Assembly (NCBI GenBank): GCA_027046105.1
Contig: JALTZQ010000083.1
Location: 1 to 17,738 of the forward strand
Reading direction: 5' to 3'
Length of the DNA stretch: 17,738 nt
Source of the DNA: Pyrodictiaceae archaeon
GTDB taxonomy: Archaea > Thermoproteota > Thermoprotei_A > Sulfolobales > Pyrodictiaceae
Part shown: positions 6,162 through 13,920 of the stretch, piece after piece
Layout of the letters: every line of letters starts with the position of its first letter
Position numbering within the stretch: position 1 is the first letter of the stretch
Notes under the pieces: generated by a model
Told to the model about the DNA's origin: nothing
Databases searched by the model: none
The model's input: only the letters and a program-made list of their open reading frames with translations
Made by a program: the position numbers and the translations under genes

Positions 6162-7220
6162 GTGCAAAAGACGGCCATAGAAGAACTGGGTTTCCAGATA
6201 CGCGGCTACGTGTGGGGTAGGCCTCTAGTCCTTGTCAAGAAGCCTGCACCACTCATGGGCACAGTATTTATTGGCGTAATTGATAGAGGGACTAACGTGT
6301 TACAAGTTAGACCAACTACCCTTTGTCCCCTTAGCTGTATTTTTTGTAGTGTAGATGCTGGCCCCCATAGTAGGTTTAGACAAGCAGAATTCATCGTTGA
6401 GCCACAGTGGCTCGTTGAATGGGTTGAACGCGTAGCTCGGCTAAAAGGTGTAGCTGTCGAGGCATTAATAGACGGTGTAGGTGATCCCCTGACGTATCCA
6501 TGGATTATAGAGCTTGTTTCCATGCTTAAGAGGAGTAGTTGGGTTTCAACAGTTGCCCTAGAAACGCATGGAGCTCCCTTCTCAAGGAGACTTATTGAGA
6601 GGCTTGAAGAAGCTGGTTTAGACAGAATTAACCTAAGCTTAGACACCTTGAATCCAGATAAAGCTAGGGTGCTAGCTGGAACAAAATGGTATGATGTTAA
6701 AAGGGTAATGGCTTTTGCAGAGTATATTGCACGGGATACAAGTATAGACTTACATGTGACACCAGTATGGCTGCCCGGGGTTAATGATAGAGACGTCATC
6801 GATGTCATTAAGTGGGCGTTGAGGATTGGTGCTGGCAAGAGGTGGCCTCCTGCGACCATACAGAAGTATATTCGTCACCGTTATGGCAGAAACCCTAGAG
6901 GTGTAAGGGAGCTTAGCTGGGCCGAGTTCTGGAGGATGATAGACAAGCTAAGTAGTGAGGTAGGTGTAAGACTTAGGCAAACAATGGAAGAGTGGGGTAT
7001 GAGGTATACACCACGAGTAGATTCGGGATTTCGTGAAGGTGATATTGTTAAGCTGTATGTTAGTGCTCCGGGATGGCTACGTAACGAAGTGCTTGCTGTG
7101 ACTCTAGACCGTAGATGGCTCGTTACAGTAGTATCTTCCCGAGGTATTAGAGTAGGAGACATAGTGCTTGCTCGCCTTGTTAGGGTCAAAGATAATATCT
7201 TAGTAGCTAAGCCCCACTAG
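6162..7220 (+). CDS. Radical SAM protein with C-terminal TRAM-like domain (COG2100 type)
   Basis: 352 residues. A CX3CX2C radical SAM motif (C55, C59, C62 in CPLSCIFC) is followed by a GVGDPLTYP block (the glycine-rich SAM-binding strand), ETHG, and INLSLDTLNPDKA. Together these match the archaeal COG2100 group of predicted Fe-S oxidoreductases. Residues about 290-350 form a small all-beta segment (GDIVKLYVSAPGWLRNEV to VGDIVLARLVRV) resembling a TRAM domain, which in MiaB/RumA-type enzymes binds RNA. Function is not established; the TRAM-like tail and the translation-rich neighbourhood suggest an RNA substrate, as inference. The start is GTG 6162 in a 58-base gap after thyX, probably with its own promoter. 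No second cysteine triplet marks it as a methylthiotransferase. Confidence 0.72.
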   Translation: MQKTAIEELGFQIRGYVWGRPLVLVKKPAPLMGTVFIGVIDRGTNVLQVRPTTLCPLSCIFCSVDAGPHSRFRQAEFIVEPQWLVEWVERVARLKGVAVEALIDGVGDPLTYPWIIELVSMLKRSSWVSTVALETHGAPFSRRLIERLEEAGLDRINLSLDTLNPDKARVLAGTKWYDVKRVMAFAEYIARDTSIDLHVTPVWLPGVNDRDVIDVIKWALRIGAGKRWPPATIQKYIRHRYGRNPRGVRELSWAEFWRMIDKLSSEVGVRLRQTMEEWGMRYTPRVDSGFREGDIVKLYVSAPGWLRNEVLAVTLDRRWLVTVVSSRGIRVGDIVLARLVRVKDNILVAKPH

Positions 7221-7336
7221 GGATATAACCATCCCATACAGTTTCCCTGCTCGTTGGAGGCTACTGATATGTTCCCGGAAAGCCAACACCATAGTATTAC
7301 TTAGTCCCTGAGGTCCTAGGAGATTGGTGGATCATC

Positions 7337-8305
7337 TTGAATAACTGTATCATAGACTTCCATGTACACCCTATAGACTTGTTTTGGCGCGACAAACTAG
7401 GCCCAAAGAGGCTAGCTGAAAAAATGTTGGTGGAAATGGATCATGCCAATGTGTGTAGAGCTCTACTTTACGCATCCGAATTCAATGTTAAGCTCTTCCG
7501 CAAATACATCAATCCACCAAGGATAAACAAGGCTATAGAGGATGCCGTAAGCTGGGGCCTCTATTCACTTCCCAGGCCCCTTATGAGGGCCATGGAGGAT
7601 CCCCACGACTTTATCCGTGAACACGAAGAGATACTGGCCATTGCCAGCATAAATAGCGAGTATGTCATTGATGCAGCCAAGCAGAGTAAGGGGAGACTAT
7701 TGGCTGTAGCATCACCAGACATATCCATGAAGCTTGACGAGCTAGTTTCAAGAGTAGAGAAACTACTACGTGAGGACGTAGTTGCAGTAAAAATCCTACC
7801 CACTATACAGATGATTGAGGCCACACGTGAATCAATGAAGAAACTTGACTATATTGCCAGTCTACTAGAGGAAAAAGGGAGAATTCTCATAATACATACT
7901 GGTTGTGATCCTGGTATATGGGAGCTGCCAGCCCTATGCGAAGTTGCAAGGCCGTCACGCTTTGAAGCCTTAATACGAAGACATAGGGATTTACCAATTG
8001 TCCTAGCCCACATGGGCGCGTATAGTGTCCTTAAGCCAGGCATCTACGTACATGAAGCTATACACGCAATGCGTGTCTATAGCAACGTGTATGGAGATAC
8101 TGCCGCTGTCGAACCCGACATAGTGTTTCACGTTATCGAGAAGGTAGGAGATGAGAAAGTGGTTTTTGGAAGCGATTATCCCGTTGTAGTAGGGTTTACA
8201 TGGAGGAATCTGGTTGAAAGGATTCAACGGCTAAGTATTCCAGAGAGGAGCCTCGAGAAAATACTATGGGGTAATGCGGCTAAGCTTCTCGGCTTAGACT
8301 ACTAG
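7337..8305 (+). CDS. Metal-dependent amidohydrolase family protein (COG2159 type)
   Basis: 322 residues forming a predicted TIM-barrel hydrolase or decarboxylase. Metal-ligand positions of the amidohydrolase superfamily are visible: DFHVHP at 7-12 (H9, H11), IIHTGCDPG with H187, VLAHMG with H225, and FGSDYPVV with D280. The N-terminal and C-terminal (WGNAAKLLGL) blocks match the COG2159 family, which includes aminocarboxymuconate-semialdehyde decarboxylase relatives. The substrate cannot be told from sequence. The TTG start at 7337 is supported by GGTGG at 7326-7330, six bases upstream. The 116-base gap before it contains no recognisable RNA gene. The stop codon interlocks with that of the convergent S6e gene. 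Confidence 0.75.
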   Translation: MNNCIIDFHVHPIDLFWRDKLGPKRLAEKMLVEMDHANVCRALLYASEFNVKLFRKYINPPRINKAIEDAVSWGLYSLPRPLMRAMEDPHDFIREHEEILAIASINSEYVIDAAKQSKGRLLAVASPDISMKLDELVSRVEKLLREDVVAVKILPTIQMIEATRESMKKLDYIASLLEEKGRILIIHTGCDPGIWELPALCEVARPSRFEALIRRHRDLPIVLAHMGAYSVLKPGIYVHEAIHAMRVYSNVYGDTAAVEPDIVFHVIEKVGDEKVVFGSDYPVVVGFTWRNLVERIQRLSIPERSLEKILWGNAAKLLGLDY

Positions 8306-8952
8306 CTCTTCTCGTAAACAATTACTGTATTTACCTGGACAATGTCTGGCCCTATGATGTTACCACGTACAGTTTTACGTCGTCGTTCCCCCTTCTCTCT
8401 AGGATGAAATCCTGGCGGGCCAGATAATAGAACACGATATTTCCCTGCACCCTGTATGGATGGATGCATTGGAAATCCGCTGTTGTCGCTTCCTCCCCTT
8501 ATCTCTAGTTTATAACCTGGTAAACCTACTATGCTTCCATCAAAAATATCACCTATCTTTAGTCCTACAAGCTGGTCAGCCTGCGGACTAGTTATAGTTA
8601 ATTGCCATGCCCTTGCACGGAAAGCCTCAGCTTCCGCCTCTTCAGCGCCAACAGCATCACCAAGCCATTCAAGACTAACTACTACCTCATTCTCACCTAA
8701 GCTACTATCAGCCTCGACCTTACAAGTGAACTTTATTTTCTTGTCTTCACGCTTAAATCTAAGTGTTATTATACCGTGTCTGGCATTAAGTTTTTCGAGG
8801 AGCTTTGAATTAGCTTTGCAGACTGGCAGCTTCTTTTTCTCCTTCTCCTCACTACTAAAGGGGAGCTCTGGATCGCCCTTAACCTTGACCTTTATTATAG
8901 GCTGATCCTCCTTGGCCTCAGGGTCTGCTATTACTATACGGAACTCAGGCAT
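8302..8952 (-). CDS. rps6e: Small-subunit ribosomal protein S6e
   Basis: 216 residues. The S6e core lies in the second half: LVGLKIGDIFDGS, the GLPGYKLEIRGGSDNSGFPMHPS block, and RRKTVRGNII followed by IVQVNTVIVYE. The N-terminal part starts with the family strand (MPEFRIVIADPEAK). It then has a charged insert of about 85 residues before the core, giving the length (about 210) of crenarchaeal S6e rather than the roughly 125 residues of many euryarchaeal forms. It is a component of the 30S subunit. The ATG has GAGGTGA ten bases upstream. It is divergent from aIF5B across a 231-base region and convergent with the amidohydrolase. Confidence 0.93.
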   Translation of the reverse strand: MPEFRIVIADPEAKEDQPIIKVKVKGDPELPFSSEEKEKKKLPVCKANSKLLEKLNARHGIITLRFKREDKKIKFTCKVEADSSLGENEVVVSLEWLGDAVGAEEAEAEAFRARAWQLTITSPQADQLVGLKIGDIFDGSIVGLPGYKLEIRGGSDNSGFPMHPSIQGAGKYRVLLSGPPGFHPREKGERRRKTVRGNIIGPDIVQVNTVIVYEKS

Positions 8953-8990
8953 GGTGTCTTATTCACCTCTCGTATTCAAGGCTCATCGCC

Positions 8991-9007
8991 GGGCCCAGAA
9001 GGGGCCC
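8991..9007 (-). other. GC-rich hairpin in the S6e leader region
   Basis: Two GGGCCC hexamers (8991-8996 and 9002-9007) are separated by AGAAG, giving a six-pair GC stem. A further partner at about 9013-9018 (AGCCCC) could compete for the second arm. It lies 39-55 bases upstream of the S6e ATG on the minus strand, so it could be in the mRNA leader. Regulatory function is unproven. Confidence 0.4.
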
Positions 9008-9160
9008 AGCTAGAGCCCCACACAAGGCTCTTCACGGTTAACAACACTGGTTCTTGATCTCCCTTTTATCTAGATTTCCCTAGTTTACGACTATTACAAG
9101 CCAATACCCATTGTTTGCATGTGCGAGGAGGGAGTTGTTAAGAAGGGGCGGAGAACGTTA

Positions 9161-9178
9161 ATGAACCAAAGGGGTTGA
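9161..9178 (+). other. Possible five-codon upstream ORF before aIF5B
   Basis: ATG 9161 encodes MNQRG and stops at 9176-9178, just before the preferred aIF5B ATG (9184). A GGAG at 9150-9153 is well spaced for it. It is very short and could be chance. Confidence 0.25.
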
Positions 9179-9183
9179 GGGGT

Positions 9184-10998
9184 ATGAGTAGCGGTACTGG
9201 TAAGAGGCTTAGGCAGCCTATAGTCGTAGTGTTAGGACACGTTGATCACGGCAAGACTACATTGCTTGATAAGATCCGTGGCACTGCTGTGGCTGCACGT
9301 GAACCCGGCCTTATTACGCAGCATGTTGGTGCAAGCTTTGTGCCTGCTAGTGTTATTGAAAAGCTTGCTGAGCCACTCAAGAAACTAATACCATTCAAGC
9401 TAGTCATACCAGGCCTATTATTCATAGACACGCCCGGCCATGAGCTCTTTGCTAATCTTAGACGTCGTGGTGGAAGTGTTGCGGACTTCGCTATCCTAGT
9501 AGTCGATGTCATGGAGGGGTTTCAGCCGCAAACCTATGAGTCACTAGAGATACTTCGACAACGTAAAGTACCATTCCTTGTTGCAGCTAACAAGATAGAC
9601 CGTATACCCGGGTGGAGGCCAAACCCTGATACACCATTCATTATAACAGTGAAGAAGCAGGCACCTAGAGTTGTCGAGCAACTCGAAAAACTGTTATGGG
9701 ACAATGTAATCGCGAAGCTCTATGAGCAGGGTTTTCAGGCTGATCGATTTGACCGTATAAAGGACTTTACTAGAACAGTAGCTGTAGTGCCAATTTCTGC
9801 AAAAACTGGAGAGGGTATTGCAGAGTTACTAGCAGTCCTCGCTGGCTTAGCACAAAGATACCTTCAGCATAGACTAAGGTTCGCTGAGGGTCCAGCTAAG
9901 GGTGTTATACTAGAGTTACGTGAACAACCAGGTCTAGGTCCTGCCGCCGACGTTATAATATACGATGGCGTGTTGCGGAGAACAGACATAGTAGTAACTG
10001 GTGGCATAGAAGGCCCCATTGCAACTAGGATAAGAGCACTGCTTATGCCTAAGCCTTTGCAAGAGATACGTGTAGCAAAACGAGAGCTTGAGCCTGTAGA
10101 GGAGGTTTATGCGGCGGCTGGTGTACGTATTGTGGCTCCTGAGCTCGAGAAAGCTGTTGCTGGTGCACCAGTATTCGTCGCGCAAAGTGAAGAAGAGGTC
10201 GAAGAGCTTAAGAGGAAAGTTATGGAGGAGATTGGCCAGCTACGTATAAGAACTGATAAGGAAGGCGTCATAGTGAAGGCTGATACGCTAGGTAGTCTTG
10301 AAGCATTGATAGAGGCCTTGAGGAGGAGAAAGATACCTATAAGGATAGCTGACGTAGGGCCTGTGGCACGTCGCGATGTTATAGAGGCCATTGCCAGTAA
10401 GGAGATAAACAAATTCTATGCTGTAGTACTTGCATTTAACGTGCGTATCCTAGAAGAAGCTGAGGAAGAAGCCACAAAACATGGTATCAAGATATTTCGC
10501 AACAATGTCATCTATAGGCTATTAGAGGATTTCGAGAAATGGTACAAGGAGCAAGTAGAGGCTGAGAAAAGGAAGGAGATAGAGGCCCTCGTAAGGCCTG
10601 GCAAGATACGTATCCTACCAGGCTATGTATTCCGCCGTAGTAACCCGGCTATCGTCGGTGTTGAGGTACTCGGTGGCACTATTAGGCCAGGGTATCCATT
10701 GATGAGAGAGGATGGCAAGAGAATTGGCGTAATACACCAGATACAGGATCGTGGAAAATCTATTCCAGAGGCTAGAGCTGGGCAAGCAGTAGCCATATCG
10801 ATACGTGGCCACGTAATGGTAGGGCGTCACATAGATGAAGGCGACGTACTATACACTGATGTCCCAGATAAGCACGCTGCACTATGGTTCACCAAGTATA
10901 AATCAGAGCTATCGGACGATGAAATGCTTGTATTGAAGGAGATAGCAAAGATTAAGAGGAAACAGAATCCCCTCTATGGTGTAGCATTTCCACAATAG
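9184..10998 (+). CDS. infB: Translation initiation factor aIF5B
   Basis: About 604 residues. aIF5B is the archaeal orthologue of IF2/eIF5B, the GTPase that promotes subunit joining and initiator tRNA placement. Numbering from TTG 9175, the G-domain motifs are G1 GHVDHGKT (21-28), the G2 threonine in LITQHVG (T48), G3 DTPGH (85-89), G4 NKID (139-142) and G5 SAKTG (near 208). Domains II to IV follow, and there is no long N-terminal extension, as usual in archaea. ATG 9184 has AGGGG at 9170-9174, nine bases upstream. TTG 9175 would add three residues but has no spaced ribosome-binding site. The following M28 peptidase gene is 97 bases downstream. Confidence 0.95.
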   Translation: MSSGTGKRLRQPIVVVLGHVDHGKTTLLDKIRGTAVAAREPGLITQHVGASFVPASVIEKLAEPLKKLIPFKLVIPGLLFIDTPGHELFANLRRRGGSVADFAILVVDVMEGFQPQTYESLEILRQRKVPFLVAANKIDRIPGWRPNPDTPFIITVKKQAPRVVEQLEKLLWDNVIAKLYEQGFQADRFDRIKDFTRTVAVVPISAKTGEGIAELLAVLAGLAQRYLQHRLRFAEGPAKGVILELREQPGLGPAADVIIYDGVLRRTDIVVTGGIEGPIATRIRALLMPKPLQEIRVAKRELEPVEEVYAAAGVRIVAPELEKAVAGAPVFVAQSEEEVEELKRKVMEEIGQLRIRTDKEGVIVKADTLGSLEALIEALRRRKIPIRIADVGPVARRDVIEAIASKEINKFYAVVLAFNVRILEEAEEEATKHGIKIFRNNVIYRLLEDFEKWYKEQVEAEKRKEIEALVRPGKIRILPGYVFRRSNPAIVGVEVLGGTIRPGYPLMREDGKRIGVIHQIQDRGKSIPEARAGQAVAISIRGHVMVGRHIDEGDVLYTDVPDKHAALWFTKYKSELSDDEMLVLKEIAKIKRKQNPLYGVAFPQ

Positions 10999-11095
10999 AC
11001 CAGGCGTAAGTAAGTAAAACACACTATACTCTCATTTTGGTACATACATACTTAGCCTATCAATCATCAACCTAAGTTAATGAGGTTTCATTGTT

Positions 11096-12877
11096 TTGAG
11101 GAGAAACAATTTACTCATGGAAATAGTTAGATCCTTAAGCATTGGCACTGATACTCTTGCTGGCACGATCCAAGAGAGACGCATAGTAAAGGCCATCCTT
11201 GGACTATTAGAAGAACATGTTGGTGTTCGTGGAAAGACTATACCCATACCAGTTGCTTCATGGACTGATAAAGGTGCTAGGATCGAGTGCAATGATTTAG
11301 AGGTTAGCGCGCTAGTTCTTCCACAAGTCTTAGGCGGTGAAGTGCGTGAGAGACTTATCCATATAGAAAACATTGATAGCCTTGAACGGATTGACCAACG
11401 TGTCATTGAGGACTCAATTGTGCTTGTAGAAATGCCTAAAGACTTTGATGAAGTACAGTCCGGCTATATGTACGCGGTTGAGAAGGGAGCAGCTGCTATT
11501 ATATTCTATGACCCGTTTCCTGGTAGAAGGAGAAGAATAGTTGTAACTGGACGATGGGATTATAGTTTACGTGCTCCAGCTATACCACCCATACCAGCCT
11601 TACATGTTGATAGAAGAACAGGATTATGGCTAGCCAAGAATTGTGTCGGTCAACATGTCTACTTGGAGGCAAGAGTTGACCTCTCATTCTCTACAGGATA
11701 CATCGTTGAGGCACTCATTGAACCACGTAGATCTGGAAAGAGGAGTGGTTACTGGGAAGTTATGGTTACTTGCCACCATGACTACTGGCTCACAGGCGCT
11801 AACGATAACTTAGCTGGTGTTGCTGCTGCAATACTGTTAGCACAAAGATATAAGAAGGAGGTTGAAGGAGCTGGTGTACTACGTTTCGTTTCTTTTACCG
11901 CAGAGGAGTTTGGTGACCCCATACTACCTTCCTGGTACTGGGCTTATGGCTCGAGATGGTACTCCAGGCTGCTCCACGAGGCAAACGTGCTGGAGGACAT
12001 TGTTGCCCTCTTAAACATTGATGTCGCCGCTGTAAGTAATCCTCTCATCTATGCTACACCGGAATTACGCACCTTACTTAGGGAGGAAGGCTTGAAGGTA
12101 GTAGGTTACGACCATAGCTACACTGATAGCTATAGTTTTGCCGAGTATGGTCTTCCCAGGGCTACCGCTATGAATCTTGAGGAGTGGGCTCCTCTCTACC
12201 ATACTGACATGGATACTCCGGACAAACTAGACTTTGAGGGCCTCTTACGCATTAATAAAGCCTATATGAAGGTTCTACGCGTAGTTGCAGAGAAAGGATT
12301 CGAGGCACTAGATTATAGAGAGTATGCGTTGACCGTCCTCGATAAGGCGGAAAAAGGCGGACCCCTACTACTAAGCAAGGCCTACAAGCTAGCTATTGAG
12401 ACCGACAAGGCACTTAAACGTAACGACTACAGAGCTCTTGCAAAAGCTTACCGTAGGCTAAGTTCTATGGGTCTTAGAGCTGTCTTTGACGGTGATTATC
12501 GTTTTAGTGAGGGAGGATTTACTGTAGACCTATTCCCTCAACTTCGAGTACTGGACGATTATCGACTACTATCTGTTTCCATGAACAACTCTTCTAGCAA
12601 GACGAGTTATTCTAACATAGTTGAGCATATTGCATTTACAAGAGTGTTGCCAGGTAGTGAGGAACAAACGTTTGCTCTGCTGCCTTGGCTTCCTCCAATG
12701 ATTGTTGAGAAAATGAATGAAAAGGGATTGGCCAAACTCCTAGATACTGCTCATAATATCTCCGAGCATATTATCTACAGAGCAGTGGTAGAAGCTGCAA
12801 CGATTATTGAGGAAGCATATAGGGTATTACTAAGATCAAGGCTAGCTCTATCGAGGAACGAAGGGGTTTCGAACTAG
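11096..12877 (+). CDS. M28-family zinc metallopeptidase (aminopeptidase-like)
   Basis: 593 residues. The five metal ligands of the co-catalytic M28 site can be placed: H227 or H228 (CHHDYW), D237 (GANDNLAG), E271 with catalytic E270 (FTAEEFG), D309 (LLNIDV) and H369 (YHTDMDTPD). An inserted beta-rich segment around residues 105-170, including GAAAIIFYD, resembles the PA domain found in many M28 peptidases. There is no clear signal peptide or membrane segment, so it is probably cytoplasmic and would trim N-terminal residues from peptides. A helical C-terminal region of about 190 residues is not recognised. The TTG start at 11096 has GAGGT nine bases upstream; ATG 11117 is an alternative. Its last 30 bases overlap the end of the convergent glycosylase gene. 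Confidence 0.8.
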   Translation: MRRNNLLMEIVRSLSIGTDTLAGTIQERRIVKAILGLLEEHVGVRGKTIPIPVASWTDKGARIECNDLEVSALVLPQVLGGEVRERLIHIENIDSLERIDQRVIEDSIVLVEMPKDFDEVQSGYMYAVEKGAAAIIFYDPFPGRRRRIVVTGRWDYSLRAPAIPPIPALHVDRRTGLWLAKNCVGQHVYLEARVDLSFSTGYIVEALIEPRRSGKRSGYWEVMVTCHHDYWLTGANDNLAGVAAAILLAQRYKKEVEGAGVLRFVSFTAEEFGDPILPSWYWAYGSRWYSRLLHEANVLEDIVALLNIDVAAVSNPLIYATPELRTLLREEGLKVVGYDHSYTDSYSFAEYGLPRATAMNLEEWAPLYHTDMDTPDKLDFEGLLRINKAYMKVLRVVAEKGFEALDYREYALTVLDKAEKGGPLLLSKAYKLAIETDKALKRNDYRALAKAYRRLSSMGLRAVFDGDYRFSEGGFTVDLFPQLRVLDDYRLLSVSMNNSSSKTSYSNIVEHIAFTRVLPGSEEQTFALLPWLPPMIVEKMNEKGLAKLLDTAHNISEHIIYRAVVEAATIIEEAYRVLLRSRLALSRNEGVSN

Positions 12878-13714
12878 TATTTCATTAGCCAAGCGTTGAG
12901 CATTAGCCCAATTTATGAGACCACTACTATACTCAACAAGTCTTCTAGTATACTCGTCTCGCGCTGATTGAAGTAGCCCCTTACGTAGCATTTCTTCTAG
13001 GCCACGTGCAGGAAGCCACACTACTGCATCAATGTGTATAGGTGGTTTCCCCGAAAGCTCTGATACCCTACGCCATGCCATAACTGCTACACGTTGATGA
13101 CGTACATAGATCTCCTCTGGCAATGCATTAACCATCAGCGAGGATGATGTGAGAAGCGCTATCCTCCTATCAACCGGTATCTCCATAGCCTCGAGACCTC
13201 CAACCTTAACCCCTAATGCGCGAAAAACATAGTAAGCCATCTTGGCTGCAAAGAACAGCGTTTTCTCGCCACTACTACGTAAATGTGTTTTCAGTTCACT
13301 ATAAAGGGTCCTTATGTCCCTGAAACGCCAGGGATCCGTGAGAATTTTATCAAGTACTGGCACTATCTTTTGAAGACGGCGCTTTTTCTGCTCGATAAGA
13401 AGACGGTTACCCCTTGAGGACTCTATAAACTTGGTAAGTTCCTCTATAATGCCTTTTCCGCTTGGAGGGACCGTGCTATGTGTAAACCAGGCAGCAAATT
13501 CTGTCCAATACTCTTCCCCTGACGAAGTCAACCTATAGCTTATGATTGCATTAGCGACAACAATGGCAATGGCCTGTATGTTATGTTGTCTCACCAGCTG
13601 CTTGATAGCGGAGTATTGCGGGTCGTTAGCCTCAATAGTGAATATCGCGTCATCACTTATTGCTTTCAGTGCTTCTGCCACAGCTCTTATACGTTCATTG
13701 ACAAGTCTCGCCAA
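12848..13714 (-). CDS. 8-oxoguanine DNA glycosylase/lyase, AGOG family
   Basis: 288 residues. The protein matches the archaeal GO glycosylase (AGOG) family of base-excision repair. Visible blocks are EEYWTEFAAWF at about 67-77, the lysine-bearing SSGEKTLFFAAKMAYY at 148-162, and IPVDRRIALLTSS at 179-191. K151 and D182 are spaced 31 residues apart and are the likely Schiff-base lysine and activating aspartate of the helix-hairpin-helix site. The enzyme removes 8-oxoguanine and nicks the strand by beta elimination. It starts with TTG 13714; the GGTGGTG motif seven bases upstream supports this. It diverges from the DHH gene, with about 206 bases between them. Confidence 0.8.
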   Translation of the reverse strand: MARLVNERIRAVAEALKAISDDAIFTIEANDPQYSAIKQLVRQHNIQAIAIVVANAIISYRLTSSGEEYWTEFAAWFTHSTVPPSGKGIIEELTKFIESSRGNRLLIEQKKRRLQKIVPVLDKILTDPWRFRDIRTLYSELKTHLRSSGEKTLFFAAKMAYYVFRALGVKVGGLEAMEIPVDRRIALLTSSSLMVNALPEEIYVRHQRVAVMAWRRVSELSGKPPIHIDAVVWLPARGLEEMLRKGLLQSARDEYTRRLVEYSSGLINWANAQRLANEILVRNPFVPR

Positions 13715-13816
13715 ATGCGGACACCACCCTGTATCACTCTATTCTAAGCCATGTAGCAGGCCCTAGGGAGTAGTTATAGTAGTCTAGATTGGGTGCTATA
13801 CATGTGGCTACTTGTA

Positions 13817-13916
13817 TGCCGGTGAGGATATCCACCGGTACCGAGCCCCAAGACAGCACTGGCTGTGATGGAGGGTCGGCGTCGCCGAGGCAGTACTTTA
13901 GCCTTAGCTGGTGCTA
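13817..13916 (+). other. Hairpin-rich region upstream of the DHH gene (possible structured leader or small RNA)
   Basis: Four local stems follow one another on the plus strand. The stems are 13817-13824 with 13833-13840 (eight pairs, one G-U), 13853-13857 with 13862-13866, 13876-13880 with 13884-13888, and 13905-13908 with 13913-13916. The last holds part of the GGTG (13910-13913) that is the likely ribosome-binding site of the DHH gene. The segment is more GC-rich than the flanking promoter side. No known RNA family was recognised. Confidence 0.35.
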
Positions 13917-13920
13917 GCCC

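Noticed and set aside
6206..6859. Long minus-strand open frame inside the radical SAM gene
   Set aside because: Its translation is low-complexity (rich in Ser, Thr and Leu) and it lies wholly opposite a gene with clear motifs, so it is a shadow frame.
7256..7336. Possible C/D box guide RNA with two CTGA boxes (about 7264 and 7306) in the gap before the amidohydrolase
   Set aside because: There is no acceptable C or C' box (RTGATGA) at the needed distances on either strand, so the CTGA matches are likely chance.
8531..8905. Plus-strand open frame inside S6e
   Set aside because: Serine-rich sequence opposite an intact ribosomal protein gene; no start signal or family resemblance.
13614..13660. 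GTGATGA-like C box on the minus strand near 13640
   Set aside because: It is inside the AGOG coding sequence and has no matching D box downstream.
13542..13766. Plus-strand small frame extending past the AGOG start
   Set aside because: It is mostly antisense to AGOG, has no ribosome-binding site, and looks like a hydrophobic shadow of that gene.
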